From positions 62,001 through 126,000 of the forward strand of contig NZ_NKRG01000003.1 of assembly GCF_003351105.1 (NCBI RefSeq): DNA of 64,000 nt, read 5' to 3'. The notes under the pieces are model-generated. The model was not told the origin of the DNA. It ran no database searches and saw only the letters and a list, made by a program, of their open reading frames with translations. Positions 53,530 to 63,432 of this stretch are shown piece after piece (position 1 is the stretch's first letter; every line of letters starts with the position of its first letter). The stretch is from Thermosipho africanus Ob7 (GTDB lineage: Bacteria; Thermotogota; Thermotogae; Thermotogales; Fervidobacteriaceae). The position numbers and the translations under genes are program-made.

Positions 53530-55170
53530 ATGGTGTTGGCAACAAAGCAATATTTCAAAATCAATGAAATATCAAAGGAAAATTCACTCTTTTCTAGAAT
53601 GAGAGTTACAATTGAAACAGCATTCTATGGCAACAACGTCGAAATCATTACAAGCCCAAAAGAAGCATACAAGCTTGCTAAAAATTCTCCTGGTACAATA
53701 GTTACAAGCTGGAAAGTTTACCAACCAGAACTTTTAGGTCTTGACAAAGATACAAAAGTTCTTCTCTTCAATGATGGTACTGTCACTGGAAGGTATGCAG
53801 CAGGTAGAAGGATCATAGGAGATCCAAATATAGACAATAAAAAATACGAAGAAATTGTAAGAGAAGCAGTTTACAACTCTAGACACAAAAAAATGTATCA
53901 TGGAATATCTTTTACTGGACTTTCTAAAGAGTTCATGGTTAAAAATCACTTACTAATTCCAGAAGGACATGAAAATTTGTTATATAACTGGTTGCTGAAT
54001 TTTCAATATCTTTCCTTGGAATACGAAAAAATGTATAATGAGTCCCATATTTTTAATGAAGGTGATATCTACGTTTTTGCAGATCCTGATTGGAAACATC
54101 CAGATTATCCATTAGGACTCGCTATTTTTGATCCTCAACATAACTGTGCTGCTATACTTGGAATGAGATATTTTGGGGAATTAAAAAAAGGAACTTTAAC
54201 CCTTGCATGGAGCATTGCAAATAGAAATGGATATGCTTCCTGCCATGGTGGATTAAAAAGATTAAAAAATGAAAAAACTGATTTTGTTGCTGCATTTTTT
54301 GGATTATCTGGTTCAGGAAAATCGACACTTACACACGCAAAACATAAAAATTATGATGTAACTATTTTACACGATGATGCCTTCATTATATCAACCAAAG
54401 ATTTATCTTCAATAGCACTTGAACCATCTTATTTTGATAAAACTGCAGATTATCCAACATCCAAGGAAGATAATAAATACCTTCTTACCATTCAAAATTG
54501 TGGGGCAACAATGGATGAAAATGGAAACATAGTACCTATAATGGAGGATATTAGAAACGGAAATGGACGTGCAATAAAATCAAAGCTCTGGTCACCAAAT
54601 AGGGTTAATAAAATAGATTCTAAGATTAATGCTATATTCTGGCTTATGAAAGATCCAACACTTCCACCTATAGTTAAAATAGAAAATCCAGTACTCTCTT
54701 CAACCATGGGCGCATTACTTACTACAAAAAGAACATCTGCTGAAAAATTGGATGATGGTGTTGACCCAAATGCATTGGTATTTGAACCATACGCAAATCC
54801 ATTTAGAACTTATCCACTTTCCGAGGATTACCAAAAATTCAAATTACTCTTTGAAAAAGGGGTAGAAGGATACATCTTAAATACCGGTTACTTTTTAGAT
54901 AAGAAAATCCCAAAAGAACTGACAATATCGCTTGTAGAAAAAGTAGTAGAAGGTTCTTTAAAATGGTATAAATGGTTTGGAGATTTCTACATAACACGTA
55001 TAGAAGGCTTTGAATCTGAGATGAATGACATTAAATATATTCAATCATTAAAAGAAAGTTTCAAAAGAAGAATAGAATTTGTTAAAACAAAAGAAGTAGA
55101 AAATTCCGGTAAAGATAAATTACCAGATGAAGTGTTAAAAATATTAGAAGAATTAATACCAAACATTTAG
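53530..55170 (+). CDS. pckA: Phosphoenolpyruvate carboxykinase (ATP)
   Basis: Interconverts oxaloacetate and PEP. FGLSGSGKSTLTH is the kinase P-loop, HDDAFII the metal site, EPYANPFRTYPL near the end. ATP-type family, 546 aa. Start is ambiguous: ATG 53530 is 1 nt after GGAGG, so GTG 53533 or TTG 53536 may be real. Confidence 0.92.
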   Translation: MVLATKQYFKINEISKENSLFSRMRVTIETAFYGNNVEIITSPKEAYKLAKNSPGTIVTSWKVYQPELLGLDKDTKVLLFNDGTVTGRYAAGRRIIGDPNIDNKKYEEIVREAVYNSRHKKMYHGISFTGLSKEFMVKNHLLIPEGHENLLYNWLLNFQYLSLEYEKMYNESHIFNEGDIYVFADPDWKHPDYPLGLAIFDPQHNCAAILGMRYFGELKKGTLTLAWSIANRNGYASCHGGLKRLKNEKTDFVAAFFGLSGSGKSTLTHAKHKNYDVTILHDDAFIISTKDLSSIALEPSYFDKTADYPTSKEDNKYLLTIQNCGATMDENGNIVPIMEDIRNGNGRAIKSKLWSPNRVNKIDSKINAIFWLMKDPTLPPIVKIENPVLSSTMGALLTTKRTSAEKLDDGVDPNALVFEPYANPFRTYPLSEDYQKFKLLFEKGVEGYILNTGYFLDKKIPKELTISLVEKVVEGSLKWYKWFGDFYITRIEGFESEMNDIKYIQSLKESFKRRIEFVKTKEVENSGKDKLPDEVLKILEELIPNI

Positions 55171-55171
55171 A

Positions 55172-55205
55172 GTAAATTCCCCGCATTGTGGGGAATTTAC
55201 TTTAT
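55172..55205 (+). terminator. Terminator of pckA
   Basis: GTAAATTCCCC and GGGGAATTTAC arms (55172-55182, 55190-55200), then TTT. Confidence 0.85.
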
Positions 55206-55207
55206 GA

Positions 55208-55213
55208 TATAAT
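55208..55213 (+). promoter_or_regulatory. -10 of the secreted-protein/psuG genes
   Basis: TATAAT; 21 bp before the ATG and just after the pckA terminator. Confidence 0.5.
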
Positions 55214-55233
55214 CAACATAGGAGGTGAAATCC

Positions 55234-55992
55234 ATGAAAAAATTCCTTTCATTATTTTTAACTATTTTTAGTATAATTATTCTCTCAAACTCTGTTTTTA
55301 TCTACCCTGTAGATAAAGAACTACCGGATAATCTATTTCAATATGAAGGAACAAAAAACAACATGGTTTACTATTTAAAACTTTTTGAAAATAACCAAGA
55401 AAAGGGATATATAATAAAAGGTTGGTACTTTACACCGAAAAGTGCTATTGAAACTACTAAAATTTTAATTAGATTCAACAATGAAGAACATAACTACACT
55501 ATTAAAACATTAAGAAAAGGAAACTATTCTATTATTCCTTCTTTTTTAATAATTTGTCCAAAAAATGCTACCGTTATAATTGGAAATTATGAAATTGACA
55601 AAAAGCAAGTAACAAAAAATGTAGAAATAGGTGAAATTATGACACCAGAATTTAGAGAAATGGGAATTTACGTCTTTACTATAGAAAATAAGATAGTCTT
55701 AAAAGACACATTTTCAACTAACGACGATATTTTTATTGTCGTATCAATGGGGCTCAAAAAAACTGGAGGATATTCACTTGAACTTGAAAATTATGAAATA
55801 AAAGAAAACCAGATCTTAATCAACCTTGTATTAAATGAACCCAAAAAGGGTGAAATGGTCACCCAAGCATTTACAATCCCAACATACAGACTCAATATTG
55901 GAAAACTTGAAAAAGGAAATTACGTGATAAAGGTGAATGTAAAGAGTGGAAATAACGTTTTAAAGTTTTCAAAAGAAATAGAGGTAAAATAA
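55234..55992 (+). CDS. Secreted protein of unknown function
   Basis: 252 aa. Signal peptide (MKKFLSLFLTIFSIIILSNSV), then beta-rich sequence with Ig-like or lipocalin-like feel; I recognise no family. Start ATG 55234 after GGAGGTG (GTG 55225 is inside it). Thirteen bases before psuG. Confidence 0.75.
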   Translation: MKKFLSLFLTIFSIIILSNSVFIYPVDKELPDNLFQYEGTKNNMVYYLKLFENNQEKGYIIKGWYFTPKSAIETTKILIRFNNEEHNYTIKTLRKGNYSIIPSFLIICPKNATVIIGNYEIDKKQVTKNVEIGEIMTPEFREMGIYVFTIENKIVLKDTFSTNDDIFIVVSMGLKKTGGYSLELENYEIKENQILINLVLNEPKKGEMVTQAFTIPTYRLNIGKLEKGNYVIKVNVKSGNNVLKFSKEIEVK

Positions 55993-56005
55993 CGGAGGTG
56001 TAATT

Positions 56006-56887
56006 TTGATCATTTCAGAAAAAGTCCAAAAGGCTCTTGAAGAAAACAAGCCAATTGTTGCACTAGAAAGTACAGTAATAGCTCACGGTCTTCCATATCC
56101 AGAAAATCTCAAAGTAGCACAAGAATTTGAAGATATCGTTTACGAAAATGGTTGTGTTCCTGCAACAATCGGTATATTAAAAGGTGAAGTTATTGTAGGT
56201 CTTTCAAAAGAACAACTAATTGAACTTGTCGATGATAATCCAATAAAAGTAGGAACAAGGGAAATTTCCTACGCCATTGCAATGAAAAAATCTGCTGCAA
56301 CTACTGTTAGCTCCACTGCAAAGATTGCTAGTCTTGCAGGAATAAAAGTATTTGCAACAGGTGGCATCGGTGGAGTACATAGAGGGGAATGGGACGTTTC
56401 ACAAGATATTATAGAACTTTCAAAAACAAATATAATTGTGGTTTCGGCAGGTTGTAAATCAATACTTGATATAAAGAAAACACTTGAATTTTTAGAAACT
56501 TTTCAGGTCTTAACTGTGGGCTACAAAACTGAATATTTCCCAATATTTTACAACGGACTTTCAAAAGAAAAAATATATAAGGTAGAAAGTGCAGATGAAA
56601 TTGCTAATATTTTTAATGAAAAAAATAAACTTAAATTAGAAAGTGCACTTTTGGTTGCAAATCCAATTCCAGAAGACTATGTTTTAGATAATAATGAAAT
56701 AGAAGGTTATATAAAAATAATAGAAAAAGAGATAGCAGAAAAAGAAATTCACGGAAAAGAAGTTACCCCCTATATGTTAAAAAGACTTGTAGAGCTTTCA
56801 AATGGTAAAACTCTTGAATCAAATATAGCTCTCTTAAAGAACAACGTTGAACTGGCATGTAAAATTGCGCAAAGCTTAAAAAAATAG
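56006..56887 (+). CDS. psuG: Pseudouridine-5'-phosphate glycosidase
   Basis: Cuts pseudouridine 5'-phosphate to uracil and ribose 5-phosphate. ALESTVIAHGLPYPENL at the start, VPATIGILKGEVIVGL, FATGGIGGVHRG, all PsuG marks. 293 aa. TTG after GGAGGTG. A psuK kinase is not next to it. Confidence 0.94.
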   Translation: MIISEKVQKALEENKPIVALESTVIAHGLPYPENLKVAQEFEDIVYENGCVPATIGILKGEVIVGLSKEQLIELVDDNPIKVGTREISYAIAMKKSAATTVSSTAKIASLAGIKVFATGGIGGVHRGEWDVSQDIIELSKTNIIVVSAGCKSILDIKKTLEFLETFQVLTVGYKTEYFPIFYNGLSKEKIYKVESADEIANIFNEKNKLKLESALLVANPIPEDYVLDNNEIEGYIKIIEKEIAEKEIHGKEVTPYMLKRLVELSNGKTLESNIALLKNNVELACKIAQSLKK

Positions 56888-56987
56888 AGTTCTATATATT
56901 TTTGCCCTATTTTTTACAAAAATAAAGAATTTTACAAAAGTGCCTATTAAAAAAATATTTGTTATATTCTTATTAAGGGGTGAAATA

Positions 56988-57542
56988 GTGAAAGTACTAG
57001 TTATTTCAGATACTCACGGTTCAGTATATTATTGGAATAAAATCAAAAAAATTGCAGAACAAGTTAATGAAATATTCCATCTTGGAGATGTTTTATACCA
57101 TGGTCCAAGAAATCCTCTCCCAGAAGGCTATAATCCAAAAGAACTTGTAGAAGAACTTAAAAATTTTAACATCAACTACATAAGGGGCAACTGTGATGCA
57201 GATGTTGATGTTAAGGTATTAGGATTGCAGGAAATGCCAAAGCAAACTATGGAATTTTTTAAAGATATTCCAATCTATCTTTTTCATGGTGAAAGCATTG
57301 AAAATGATAATTTTGATGTTACAAGCTTTGCAAAAAATCATAATGTTAGAATAATTCTACATGGGCATACCCATATTCCTAAAATTGAAGAAAAAGAAGG
57401 AATAATAATTGCAAATCCGGGTAGTCTTTCTTTGCCTAAAGGAGGTTACCCTCAAACATATATGATTATTGATCTTTCAAATACTCCTAAAATTACAATA
57501 TATGATTTGGATAATAAAGAGGTGTTAAGCAAGACAATATGA
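56988..57542 (+). CDS. YfcE/MJ0936-family phosphodiesterase
   Basis: Small calcineurin-like phosphoesterase: VLVISDTHGS, HLGDVLYHG, GNCDADVD, HGHTHIP, the five metal motifs. 184 aa as E. coli YfcE from GTG 56988 (AAGGGGTG upstream). Natural substrate unknown. Overlaps the YigZ gene by 4 bp. Confidence 0.93.
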   Translation: MKVLVISDTHGSVYYWNKIKKIAEQVNEIFHLGDVLYHGPRNPLPEGYNPKELVEELKNFNINYIRGNCDADVDVKVLGLQEMPKQTMEFFKDIPIYLFHGESIENDNFDVTSFAKNHNVRIILHGHTHIPKIEEKEGIIIANPGSLSLPKGGYPQTYMIIDLSNTPKITIYDLDNKEVLSKTI

Positions 57543-58141
57543 ATTATATAAAATATAAAACAATATTTGGAGTACATGAACACAAAAAAAATATAGAACG
57601 CTCTATATTTATTGCCACTCTTTCGCACATTGAAAGCCAAGAAGAAGCTAAAGAGTTTATAAGAGAGATTTCTAAAAAATATAACGATGCAACTCACAAT
57701 TGCCCTGCATATAGAGTAATTGAAAATAACCAAATAATAGAATTTTCTTCTGATAATGGTGAGCCTTCTGGAACTGCCGGAAGGCCGATTTTAGGTGTTT
57801 TAAAAAAATATGATCTTTTAAATGTTGCGGTTGTCGTAACTAGGTATTTTGGTGGAGTAAAACTCGGCGTTAGAGGCCTTATTGATGCCTATTCTTCAAC
57901 CGTCGATGAATTAATTTCTAATTTAAAAGTAACAACACTTGTACCCGTACCAGTTTACATAATTAAAGTTGGGTACTATGAGTATGGAAAAGCAATGCAA
58001 GATTTGCACTATAAAGGATACGAAATAATAAACACTGAATTTTTTGAAACCTTTGCCCATATTAAAATTAGAGGAACTAAAAAACCTGAAGAATACAATG
58101 TTTTAGATGAAAGCATAACATACATTAAGGAGGAGGAGTAA
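57539..58141 (+). CDS. YigZ/IMPACT-family protein
   Basis: UPF0029 family: residues 10-120 with SDNGEPSGTAGRPIL and VTRYFGGVKLGVRGL, then the ferredoxin-like YigZ C-terminal domain. Thought to touch ribosomes or RNA; true role unknown. 200 aa. ATGA overlap with yfcE. Confidence 0.92.
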   Translation: MNYIKYKTIFGVHEHKKNIERSIFIATLSHIESQEEAKEFIREISKKYNDATHNCPAYRVIENNQIIEFSSDNGEPSGTAGRPILGVLKKYDLLNVAVVVTRYFGGVKLGVRGLIDAYSSTVDELISNLKVTTLVPVPVYIIKVGYYEYGKAMQDLHYKGYEIINTEFFETFAHIKIRGTKKPEEYNVLDESITYIKEEE

Positions 58142-58142
58142 A

Positions 58143-59333
58143 ATGATATCCAAAAGGGCTCAAAATGTCCCAGCAAGTCCTATAAGAAGGCTTGTACCTT
58201 ATGCAGACGCAGCAAAAGCTAAGGGAATACATGTATATCATCTTAATATAGGCCAACCTGATATTAAAACTCCAAAACAGTGGCATGAATATATTCAAAA
58301 ATTCAAAACAGAGGTAGTTGCATATACTCACTCTCAAGGTATAAAACCACTTAGAGAAAAATTCGCAGAATACTATCATAAATGGAATATAAATGTTGAA
58401 CCTGACGAGATCATGGTTACAAACGGAGGAAGTGAAGCAATATTATTTGCATTAGGTGTTGTATGTGATCCAGGTGATGAAGTAATTGTTATTGAACCAT
58501 TCTATGCAAATTATGCTGGCTTTGCCGCATACCTTAATGTTAAACTTGTACCAGTAACTGCAAAACCAGAAAACGGCTATAGAATGCCAACAATGGATGA
58601 CTTTGAAAAAGTAATTTCACCTAAGACTAAAGCAATATTATTCTCCAACCCGTCAAACCCTACAGGTGTTGTTTATACTAAAGAAGAACTAGAAATAATT
58701 GCAAATATTGCAAAAAAATTCAATTTAGTAGTTATATCCGATGAAGTATATAGAGAATTTACTTTTGATAACACAAAAGCAATTTCAATGTTTGAATTTG
58801 AAGAACTAAGAGAAAATAACTTGATTATTGTAGATAGTTTATCAAAAAGATACAGCGCATGTGGCGCAAGAATAGGAACATTTGTAACCAAAAATAAAGA
58901 TTTTTATGCTGCTGCATTAAAACTTGCCCAAGCAAGGCTTTGTCCACCGGAAATTACTCAATACGGCGCAATTGGTTTGTTAAACACCGATGAAGAATAC
59001 ATGAAGAATGCTATGAATGAATACAGATTAAGAAGAGATGTGGCATACGATGAAATTAGTAAAATTCCAGGAATTATTGCTCATAAACCTCAAGGTGCAT
59101 TTTATCTATCCGCCAAACTTCCTGTAGATGATTCAGAAGAATTTATCAAATGGATGCTCTCAGAATTTAATGTAGATGGAAAAACTACAATGGTAGCACC
59201 TCTTTCTGGATTTTACGCAACTAAAGGACTTGGAAAGAGTGAAATTAGAATCGCATATGTACTTGAATCTGAAAAACTAAAAGATGCAATTAATATAATG
59301 GCAAAGGCAATTGAAGCATATAATAACAGATAA
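58143..59333 (+). CDS. Class I/II aminotransferase (aspartate aminotransferase-like)
   Basis: PLP enzyme, fold type I: NIGQPDIKTP, NGGSEAILFALG, SNPSNPTGVVYTKEE, SDEVYREF, DSLSKRYSACGARIG (PLP Lys). 396 aa. Substrate (Asp or aromatic) cannot be read. ATG after GGAGGAG. Confidence 0.92.
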   Translation: MISKRAQNVPASPIRRLVPYADAAKAKGIHVYHLNIGQPDIKTPKQWHEYIQKFKTEVVAYTHSQGIKPLREKFAEYYHKWNINVEPDEIMVTNGGSEAILFALGVVCDPGDEVIVIEPFYANYAGFAAYLNVKLVPVTAKPENGYRMPTMDDFEKVISPKTKAILFSNPSNPTGVVYTKEELEIIANIAKKFNLVVISDEVYREFTFDNTKAISMFEFEELRENNLIIVDSLSKRYSACGARIGTFVTKNKDFYAAALKLAQARLCPPEITQYGAIGLLNTDEEYMKNAMNEYRLRRDVAYDEISKIPGIIAHKPQGAFYLSAKLPVDDSEEFIKWMLSEFNVDGKTTMVAPLSGFYATKGLGKSEIRIAYVLESEKLKDAINIMAKAIEAYNNR

Positions 59334-59335
59334 GA

Positions 59336-59369
59336 AAAAATCCCCCTTCTTTTCATGAAGGGGGATTTT
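59336..59369. terminator. Bidirectional terminator
   Basis: AAAAATCCCCCTTC with GAAGGGGGATTTT and A/T-runs on both sides; closes both the aminotransferase operon and rny. Confidence 0.9.
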
Positions 59370-59371
59370 CA

Positions 59372-60904
59372 TTACTTTGCGTAAGCTACACTTCGTTTTT
59401 CTCTAATTACCACAACTTTTAAAACTCCTGGATATTGCAGCTCTTCTTCGATCTTCATAGCAATGTCGTGGGACAATTTATCAGCCAAAACATCATCAAC
59501 TTTATCTGGTTGTACTATAACCCTTACTTCTCTACCAGCTTGAATTGCATATGCATTTTCAACATATTTAAAGCTTTTTGCAATTTCTTCAAGTTTAATA
59601 AGCCTTTTAATATAATTCTCAACGTCTTCTCTTCTCGCACCCGGTCTTGCAGCAGATAATGCATCTGCAGCTGCAACAATTACAGCTTCTGGGGTCATCG
59701 GCTCTTCTTCACCATGGTGAGCCATTATCATATTAATAACTTCTTTCTTTTCACCATATCTCTTTAATATTTCAGCACCAATAATAGTATGTGAGCCTTC
59801 AACTTCATGATCAAGTGCTTTGCCTATATCATGCAACAATCCTCCACGTTTGGCCATTTCTACATTCAACCCAAGTTCTGAGGCTAACAAACCAGCAATA
59901 AGTGCAACTTCTATAGAGTGATTCAACACATTCTGGCCATAACTTGTTCTAAATTTCAATCTACCTAAAAGTTTTACTATTTCTGGATGTAATCCTCCAA
60001 CACCTGTTACAAATGTTGCTTCCTGACCTGCCTCTTTAATTATTCTTTCAACCTCGTCTTTTGCTTTCTCGTACATTTCTTCAATTCTTGTAGGATGTAT
60101 TCTTCCATCTGCAACCAACTTTTCAATTGTTCTTCTTGCAATTTCCCTTCTCAATGGATTAAAACAACTTACTGTAACCATTTCTGGTGTATCATCTATA
60201 ATTAAATCTACGCCTGTAACCTTTTCGAATGCTCTTATATTTCTACCTTCTCTACCAATAAGTCTTCCCTTCATATCATCATTTGGAAGCATCACAGTAC
60301 TTACTGTTACTTCTCCAGAATACTCAGGTGCATACCTTTGAATCGCATCTGCTATAACCTTTTTTGCATATTTCTCAGCATCTTCTTCATACCTTGTCTT
60401 AATTTGAGAATAAACCTTTGCAATTTCATACTCATACTTTTCACGCGCTTCATTTAAGACAATTTCTCTTGCCTGCTCTGGAGTAATACCTGCAAGTTTT
60501 TCAAAACTTTCTTCAATTTCTTTTTCTTTCTCAATTAACTCTCTTTGTTTTTCTTCCAATTCTTTTCTCAGCTCTTCTATATAATTTTCTTTTTTATCTA
60601 AAAGTTCTTCACGCTTTGAAACCATTTCTTCTCTTTTAATAAGTCTTTCTTCAGCATACTTTAATTCCTCTTCACGAGCCTTTTTCTCTTTTTCCCAATC
60701 TTCCCTAAGCTTGTGAAGTTCCTCTCTTGATTCAATAACAGCCTTTTTCTTGATCTCACTTGCTTCTTTTTCAGCCTCTTTGATAATATGTTCTGCGTCT
60801 TTTTTTGCTAATAACAAATCTTTTTCAATTTTTCTTTTAGCTACTACATAACCAACTAAAGCTCCAACAAAAACACCAACAAATGCTAATATATATATCA
60901 ACAT
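59372..60904 (-). CDS. rny: Ribonuclease Y
   Basis: Membrane-bound endonuclease that begins mRNA decay. N-terminal transmembrane helix, coiled coil (about 30-190), KH domain (GRLIGREGRNIRAFE), HD domain (LLHDIGKALDHE). 510 aa from ATG 60904 (GGAGGTG); the frame to 60958 runs into recX. Confidence 0.95.
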   Translation of the reverse strand: MLIYILAFVGVFVGALVGYVVAKRKIEKDLLLAKKDAEHIIKEAEKEASEIKKKAVIESREELHKLREDWEKEKKAREEELKYAEERLIKREEMVSKREELLDKKENYIEELRKELEEKQRELIEKEKEIEESFEKLAGITPEQAREIVLNEAREKYEYEIAKVYSQIKTRYEEDAEKYAKKVIADAIQRYAPEYSGEVTVSTVMLPNDDMKGRLIGREGRNIRAFEKVTGVDLIIDDTPEMVTVSCFNPLRREIARRTIEKLVADGRIHPTRIEEMYEKAKDEVERIIKEAGQEATFVTGVGGLHPEIVKLLGRLKFRTSYGQNVLNHSIEVALIAGLLASELGLNVEMAKRGGLLHDIGKALDHEVEGSHTIIGAEILKRYGEKKEVINMIMAHHGEEEPMTPEAVIVAAADALSAARPGARREDVENYIKRLIKLEEIAKSFKYVENAYAIQAGREVRVIVQPDKVDDVLADKLSHDIAMKIEEELQYPGVLKVVVIREKRSVAYAK

Positions 60905-60905
60905 T

Positions 60906-61313
60906 TTATTCACCTCCAAATCCTCTTCTATATAAGTATTCTTTAGCTTTTCTTGCATCCATATCTTTTACCAATTCTCTTTTTATCTGCTCAATATCAA
61001 CTTCAGATAAAACTTTTGAAATTGCATCATCAATTATGTATTCATCAACTCCAAGGTTTAAAAGCTCCCTTTTAATCAAAAATGGTCCCTTTTTTTTCAA
61101 AGTCAAAGAATCATAAGCATAAAGGTATGCAAATTTTTCATCATCTAAAAAACCTTTTGATTTTAGTTCCTCAATTGTTTTTTTTATTTCTTCATCACCA
61201 TAACCTTTATCTTTTAATCTCAAATATATCTCTTTTTCTGAACGTATTCTAAACTTTAAAAGCCTTAACGCATCATTTATCAGATTCTTTTTTCTCATCG
61301 GCTTTTTCTTCAC
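60906..61313 (-). CDS. recX: Regulatory protein RecX
   Basis: Inhibitor of RecA. Three-helix repeats: [38 protein letters not shown]. 135 aa, overlapping recA by 41 bp, the usual pair. Start uncertain (GTG 61313 or ATG 61298). Confidence 0.92.
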   Translation of the reverse strand: MKKKPMRKKNLINDALRLLKFRIRSEKEIYLRLKDKGYGDEEIKKTIEELKSKGFLDDEKFAYLYAYDSLTLKKKGPFLIKRELLNLGVDEYIIDDAISKVLSEVDIEQIKRELVKDMDARKAKEYLYRRGFGGE

Positions 61314-62334
61314 CCTTCTTAATTAAACCATGCTTTTCTCTTATTATTCCTTCTATTTCGTCCAACAATTCAGGATGTTCTAAAAGATATGCAATTGAAT
61401 TATTTTTACCTTGTCCAAGTGAATGCTCTACGCCCTTCAAATCAACATATGAGAACCAACTTCCACGTCTTGTTATAAGCTGCTCATCGACTGCAATATT
61501 AAATAATTCATTTTCTCTTACTATACCTTTTCCGTAAATAATATCAACAATTGCTTCTTTAAATGGTGGAGCAACTTTATTCTTTACAAATTTTACCCTT
61601 ACCTGATTTCCAACACTTTCGCTCCCCTCTGTAATTTTTCCAATTCCTCTAACTTCAAGTCTCATAGTAGCATAGAATTTCAATGCAACCCCACCAGTTG
61701 TAGTTTCCGGATTTCCATACATTACTCCTATTTTCATACGAGTCTGGTTTATAAATATCACAACTGTTTTTGATTTATTTATATTTCCTGCAAGTTTTCT
61801 CAAAGCTTGAGACATCAACCTAGCCTGAAGACCAACCTGTACATCGCCCATAGAACCTTCTATTTCTGCACGTGGAACAAGCGCTGCCACAGAATCAATC
61901 ACAACAATATCAACGGCATTACTTCTCACAAGTTCATCAACAATTTCAAGTGCCTGCTCACCATAATCGGGTTGAGCTATCAATAAATCATTTACATTAA
62001 CTCCAAGATTTTGGGCATATACAGGATCAAGTGCATGCTCTGCATCAATAAATGCTGCAACTCCCCCATTTTTTTGAGCCGAAGCTATAGCATGCAAAGC
62101 AATCGTAGTTTTTCCACTTGACTCTGGACCATATATTTCAATTATCCTCCCACGTGGATATCCACCAACACCAGATGCTATATCGATTGCAACAGAACCA
62201 CTTGGAATAGTCTCAATATTTTGTATACTTGATTCTTCACCCAAAAACATTATTGAACCCTTACCGTAAGTTTTTTCAATCTTTCCTATAGCTTTTTTCA
62301 AAACCTCTCTTTTTTTTGCATTATCATTGCTCAT
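61273..62334 (-). CDS. recA: Recombinase RecA
   Basis: DNA strand exchange and [16 protein letters not shown] (Walker A), [27 protein letters not shown]. 353 aa from ATG 62334, 11 nt after GGAGG; 7 upstream codons are not needed. Confidence 0.97.
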   Translation of the reverse strand: MSNDNAKKREVLKKAIGKIEKTYGKGSIMFLGEESSIQNIETIPSGSVAIDIASGVGGYPRGRIIEIYGPESSGKTTIALHAIASAQKNGGVAAFIDAEHALDPVYAQNLGVNVNDLLIAQPDYGEQALEIVDELVRSNAVDIVVIDSVAALVPRAEIEGSMGDVQVGLQARLMSQALRKLAGNINKSKTVVIFINQTRMKIGVMYGNPETTTGGVALKFYATMRLEVRGIGKITEGSESVGNQVRVKFVKNKVAPPFKEAIVDIIYGKGIVRENELFNIAVDEQLITRRGSWFSYVDLKGVEHSLGQGKNNSIAYLLEHPELLDEIEGIIREKHGLIKKGEEKADEKKESDK

Positions 62335-62896
62335 TCTTTTCCAAACCTCCTTCAAATTTTACCTTGTAAAGCCACTTATAAATAGGACCAGCTGGAGTTA
62401 AAGTTGACGAATATATCGTCACCTTGTCAACTGAAACTATTGTTTTAGGAACAGTAATACCTTTTATTAACTCTTCCCAATTTTCTGGACTAAATTTTAA
62501 CCTGCCAAGTGTAATATGTGGAACAAAATTACCCTTATCGTCAAAAGACAACCTGAGCTTTTTCAGCTCAGACCTCATTTCAAGATAAAGTGTTTGCAAA
62601 ATTTTATCTTGGGTAACCTTCAAAAAGAATACCCGCGGTAAATGTTTAAATCTAAAAAACCCAAAATCAGAAACTTCATACGAAAAACTAGGAAAACCTG
62701 CCAACCTTTTATGCAAACGTTGGGCAAGTAAATCAACCTTTTCTTCGCTTAAATCACCCATAAAAAATAATGTCAGATGCAAATTTTCAGGACTTGTCCA
62801 TGAAGCTTTAAAGCCCATTTTTTTAAGTTTTTCAATAACTTCCTCTGCTATGCTTCTTACCTCTGAATTTATATCGATAGCAATAAAGGTACGCAA
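62324..62896 (-). CDS. thpR: RNA 2',3'-cyclic phosphodiesterase (2'-5' RNA ligase family)
   Basis: Two HxTL motifs: HLTLFFMG near 44 and HITLGRLK near 130. 190 aa. TTG start after AAGGGGTG. Acts on tRNA ends with 2',3'-cyclic phosphate. Overlaps recA by 11 bp. Confidence 0.93.
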   Translation of the reverse strand: MRTFIAIDINSEVRSIAEEVIEKLKKMGFKASWTSPENLHLTLFFMGDLSEEKVDLLAQRLHKRLAGFPSFSYEVSDFGFFRFKHLPRVFFLKVTQDKILQTLYLEMRSELKKLRLSFDDKGNFVPHITLGRLKFSPENWEELIKGITVPKTIVSVDKVTIYSSTLTPAGPIYKWLYKVKFEGGLEKNEQ

Positions 62897-62903
62897 ATTA
62901 AAA

Positions 62904-63428
62904 TCACCCCTTTAATATCTCTTTATTTTGTACCATATAAACCAAGCCCGATACCACGGTTAAAAACACAACTAAATAAGAAAGCAATACATTGAAAATT
63001 ACCAAACTTTCAAAGCCTACAAGTTGTAAAAAAATACCAATAGTCCAAACCATCTGTGAAACAGTCTTTAGCTTTCCAAAATAATTTGCAGCAATAACCT
63101 TGTTTCCATATGCAGCTGCCATTCTTACTGTGCTTACAAGTGTATCTCTGAAAACTATAACAACTAAAATCCATGATGGAACTAATCCAAGTTGGACAAA
63201 AACAATTAAAATGCTAGTAATAAGAATTTTGTCACTCATTTGGTCAAATATCTTTCCAAAGTTAGTAACCTGATTTAGTTTTCTTGCAAAATAACCGTCA
63301 AAGTAATCACTAATAGAAGCTATTAAAAATAAAACAAAAGCACTTAAATAAAAACCATTTAATAAAAGAAAAACAATAATAGCCGTTAAAACTACTCTCA
63401 CCCAGGTTATAAAATTTGGTACGTTCAT
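62904..63428 (-). CDS. pgsA: CDP-diacylglycerol-glycerol-3-phosphate 3-phosphatidyltransferase
   Basis: Integral membrane enzyme of phospholipid synthesis. CDP-alcohol transferase motif DGx2ARx8Gx3Dx3D is exact in DGYFARKLNQVTNFGKIFDQ and on to MSD. 174 aa from ATG 63428 (GGAGTG upstream). Confidence 0.94.
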   Translation of the reverse strand: MNVPNFITWVRVVLTAIIVFLLLNGFYLSAFVLFLIASISDYFDGYFARKLNQVTNFGKIFDQMSDKILITSILIVFVQLGLVPSWILVVIVFRDTLVSTVRMAAAYGNKVIAANYFGKLKTVSQMVWTIGIFLQLVGFESLVIFNVLLSYLVVFLTVVSGLVYMVQNKEILKG

Positions 63429-63432
63429 AAAC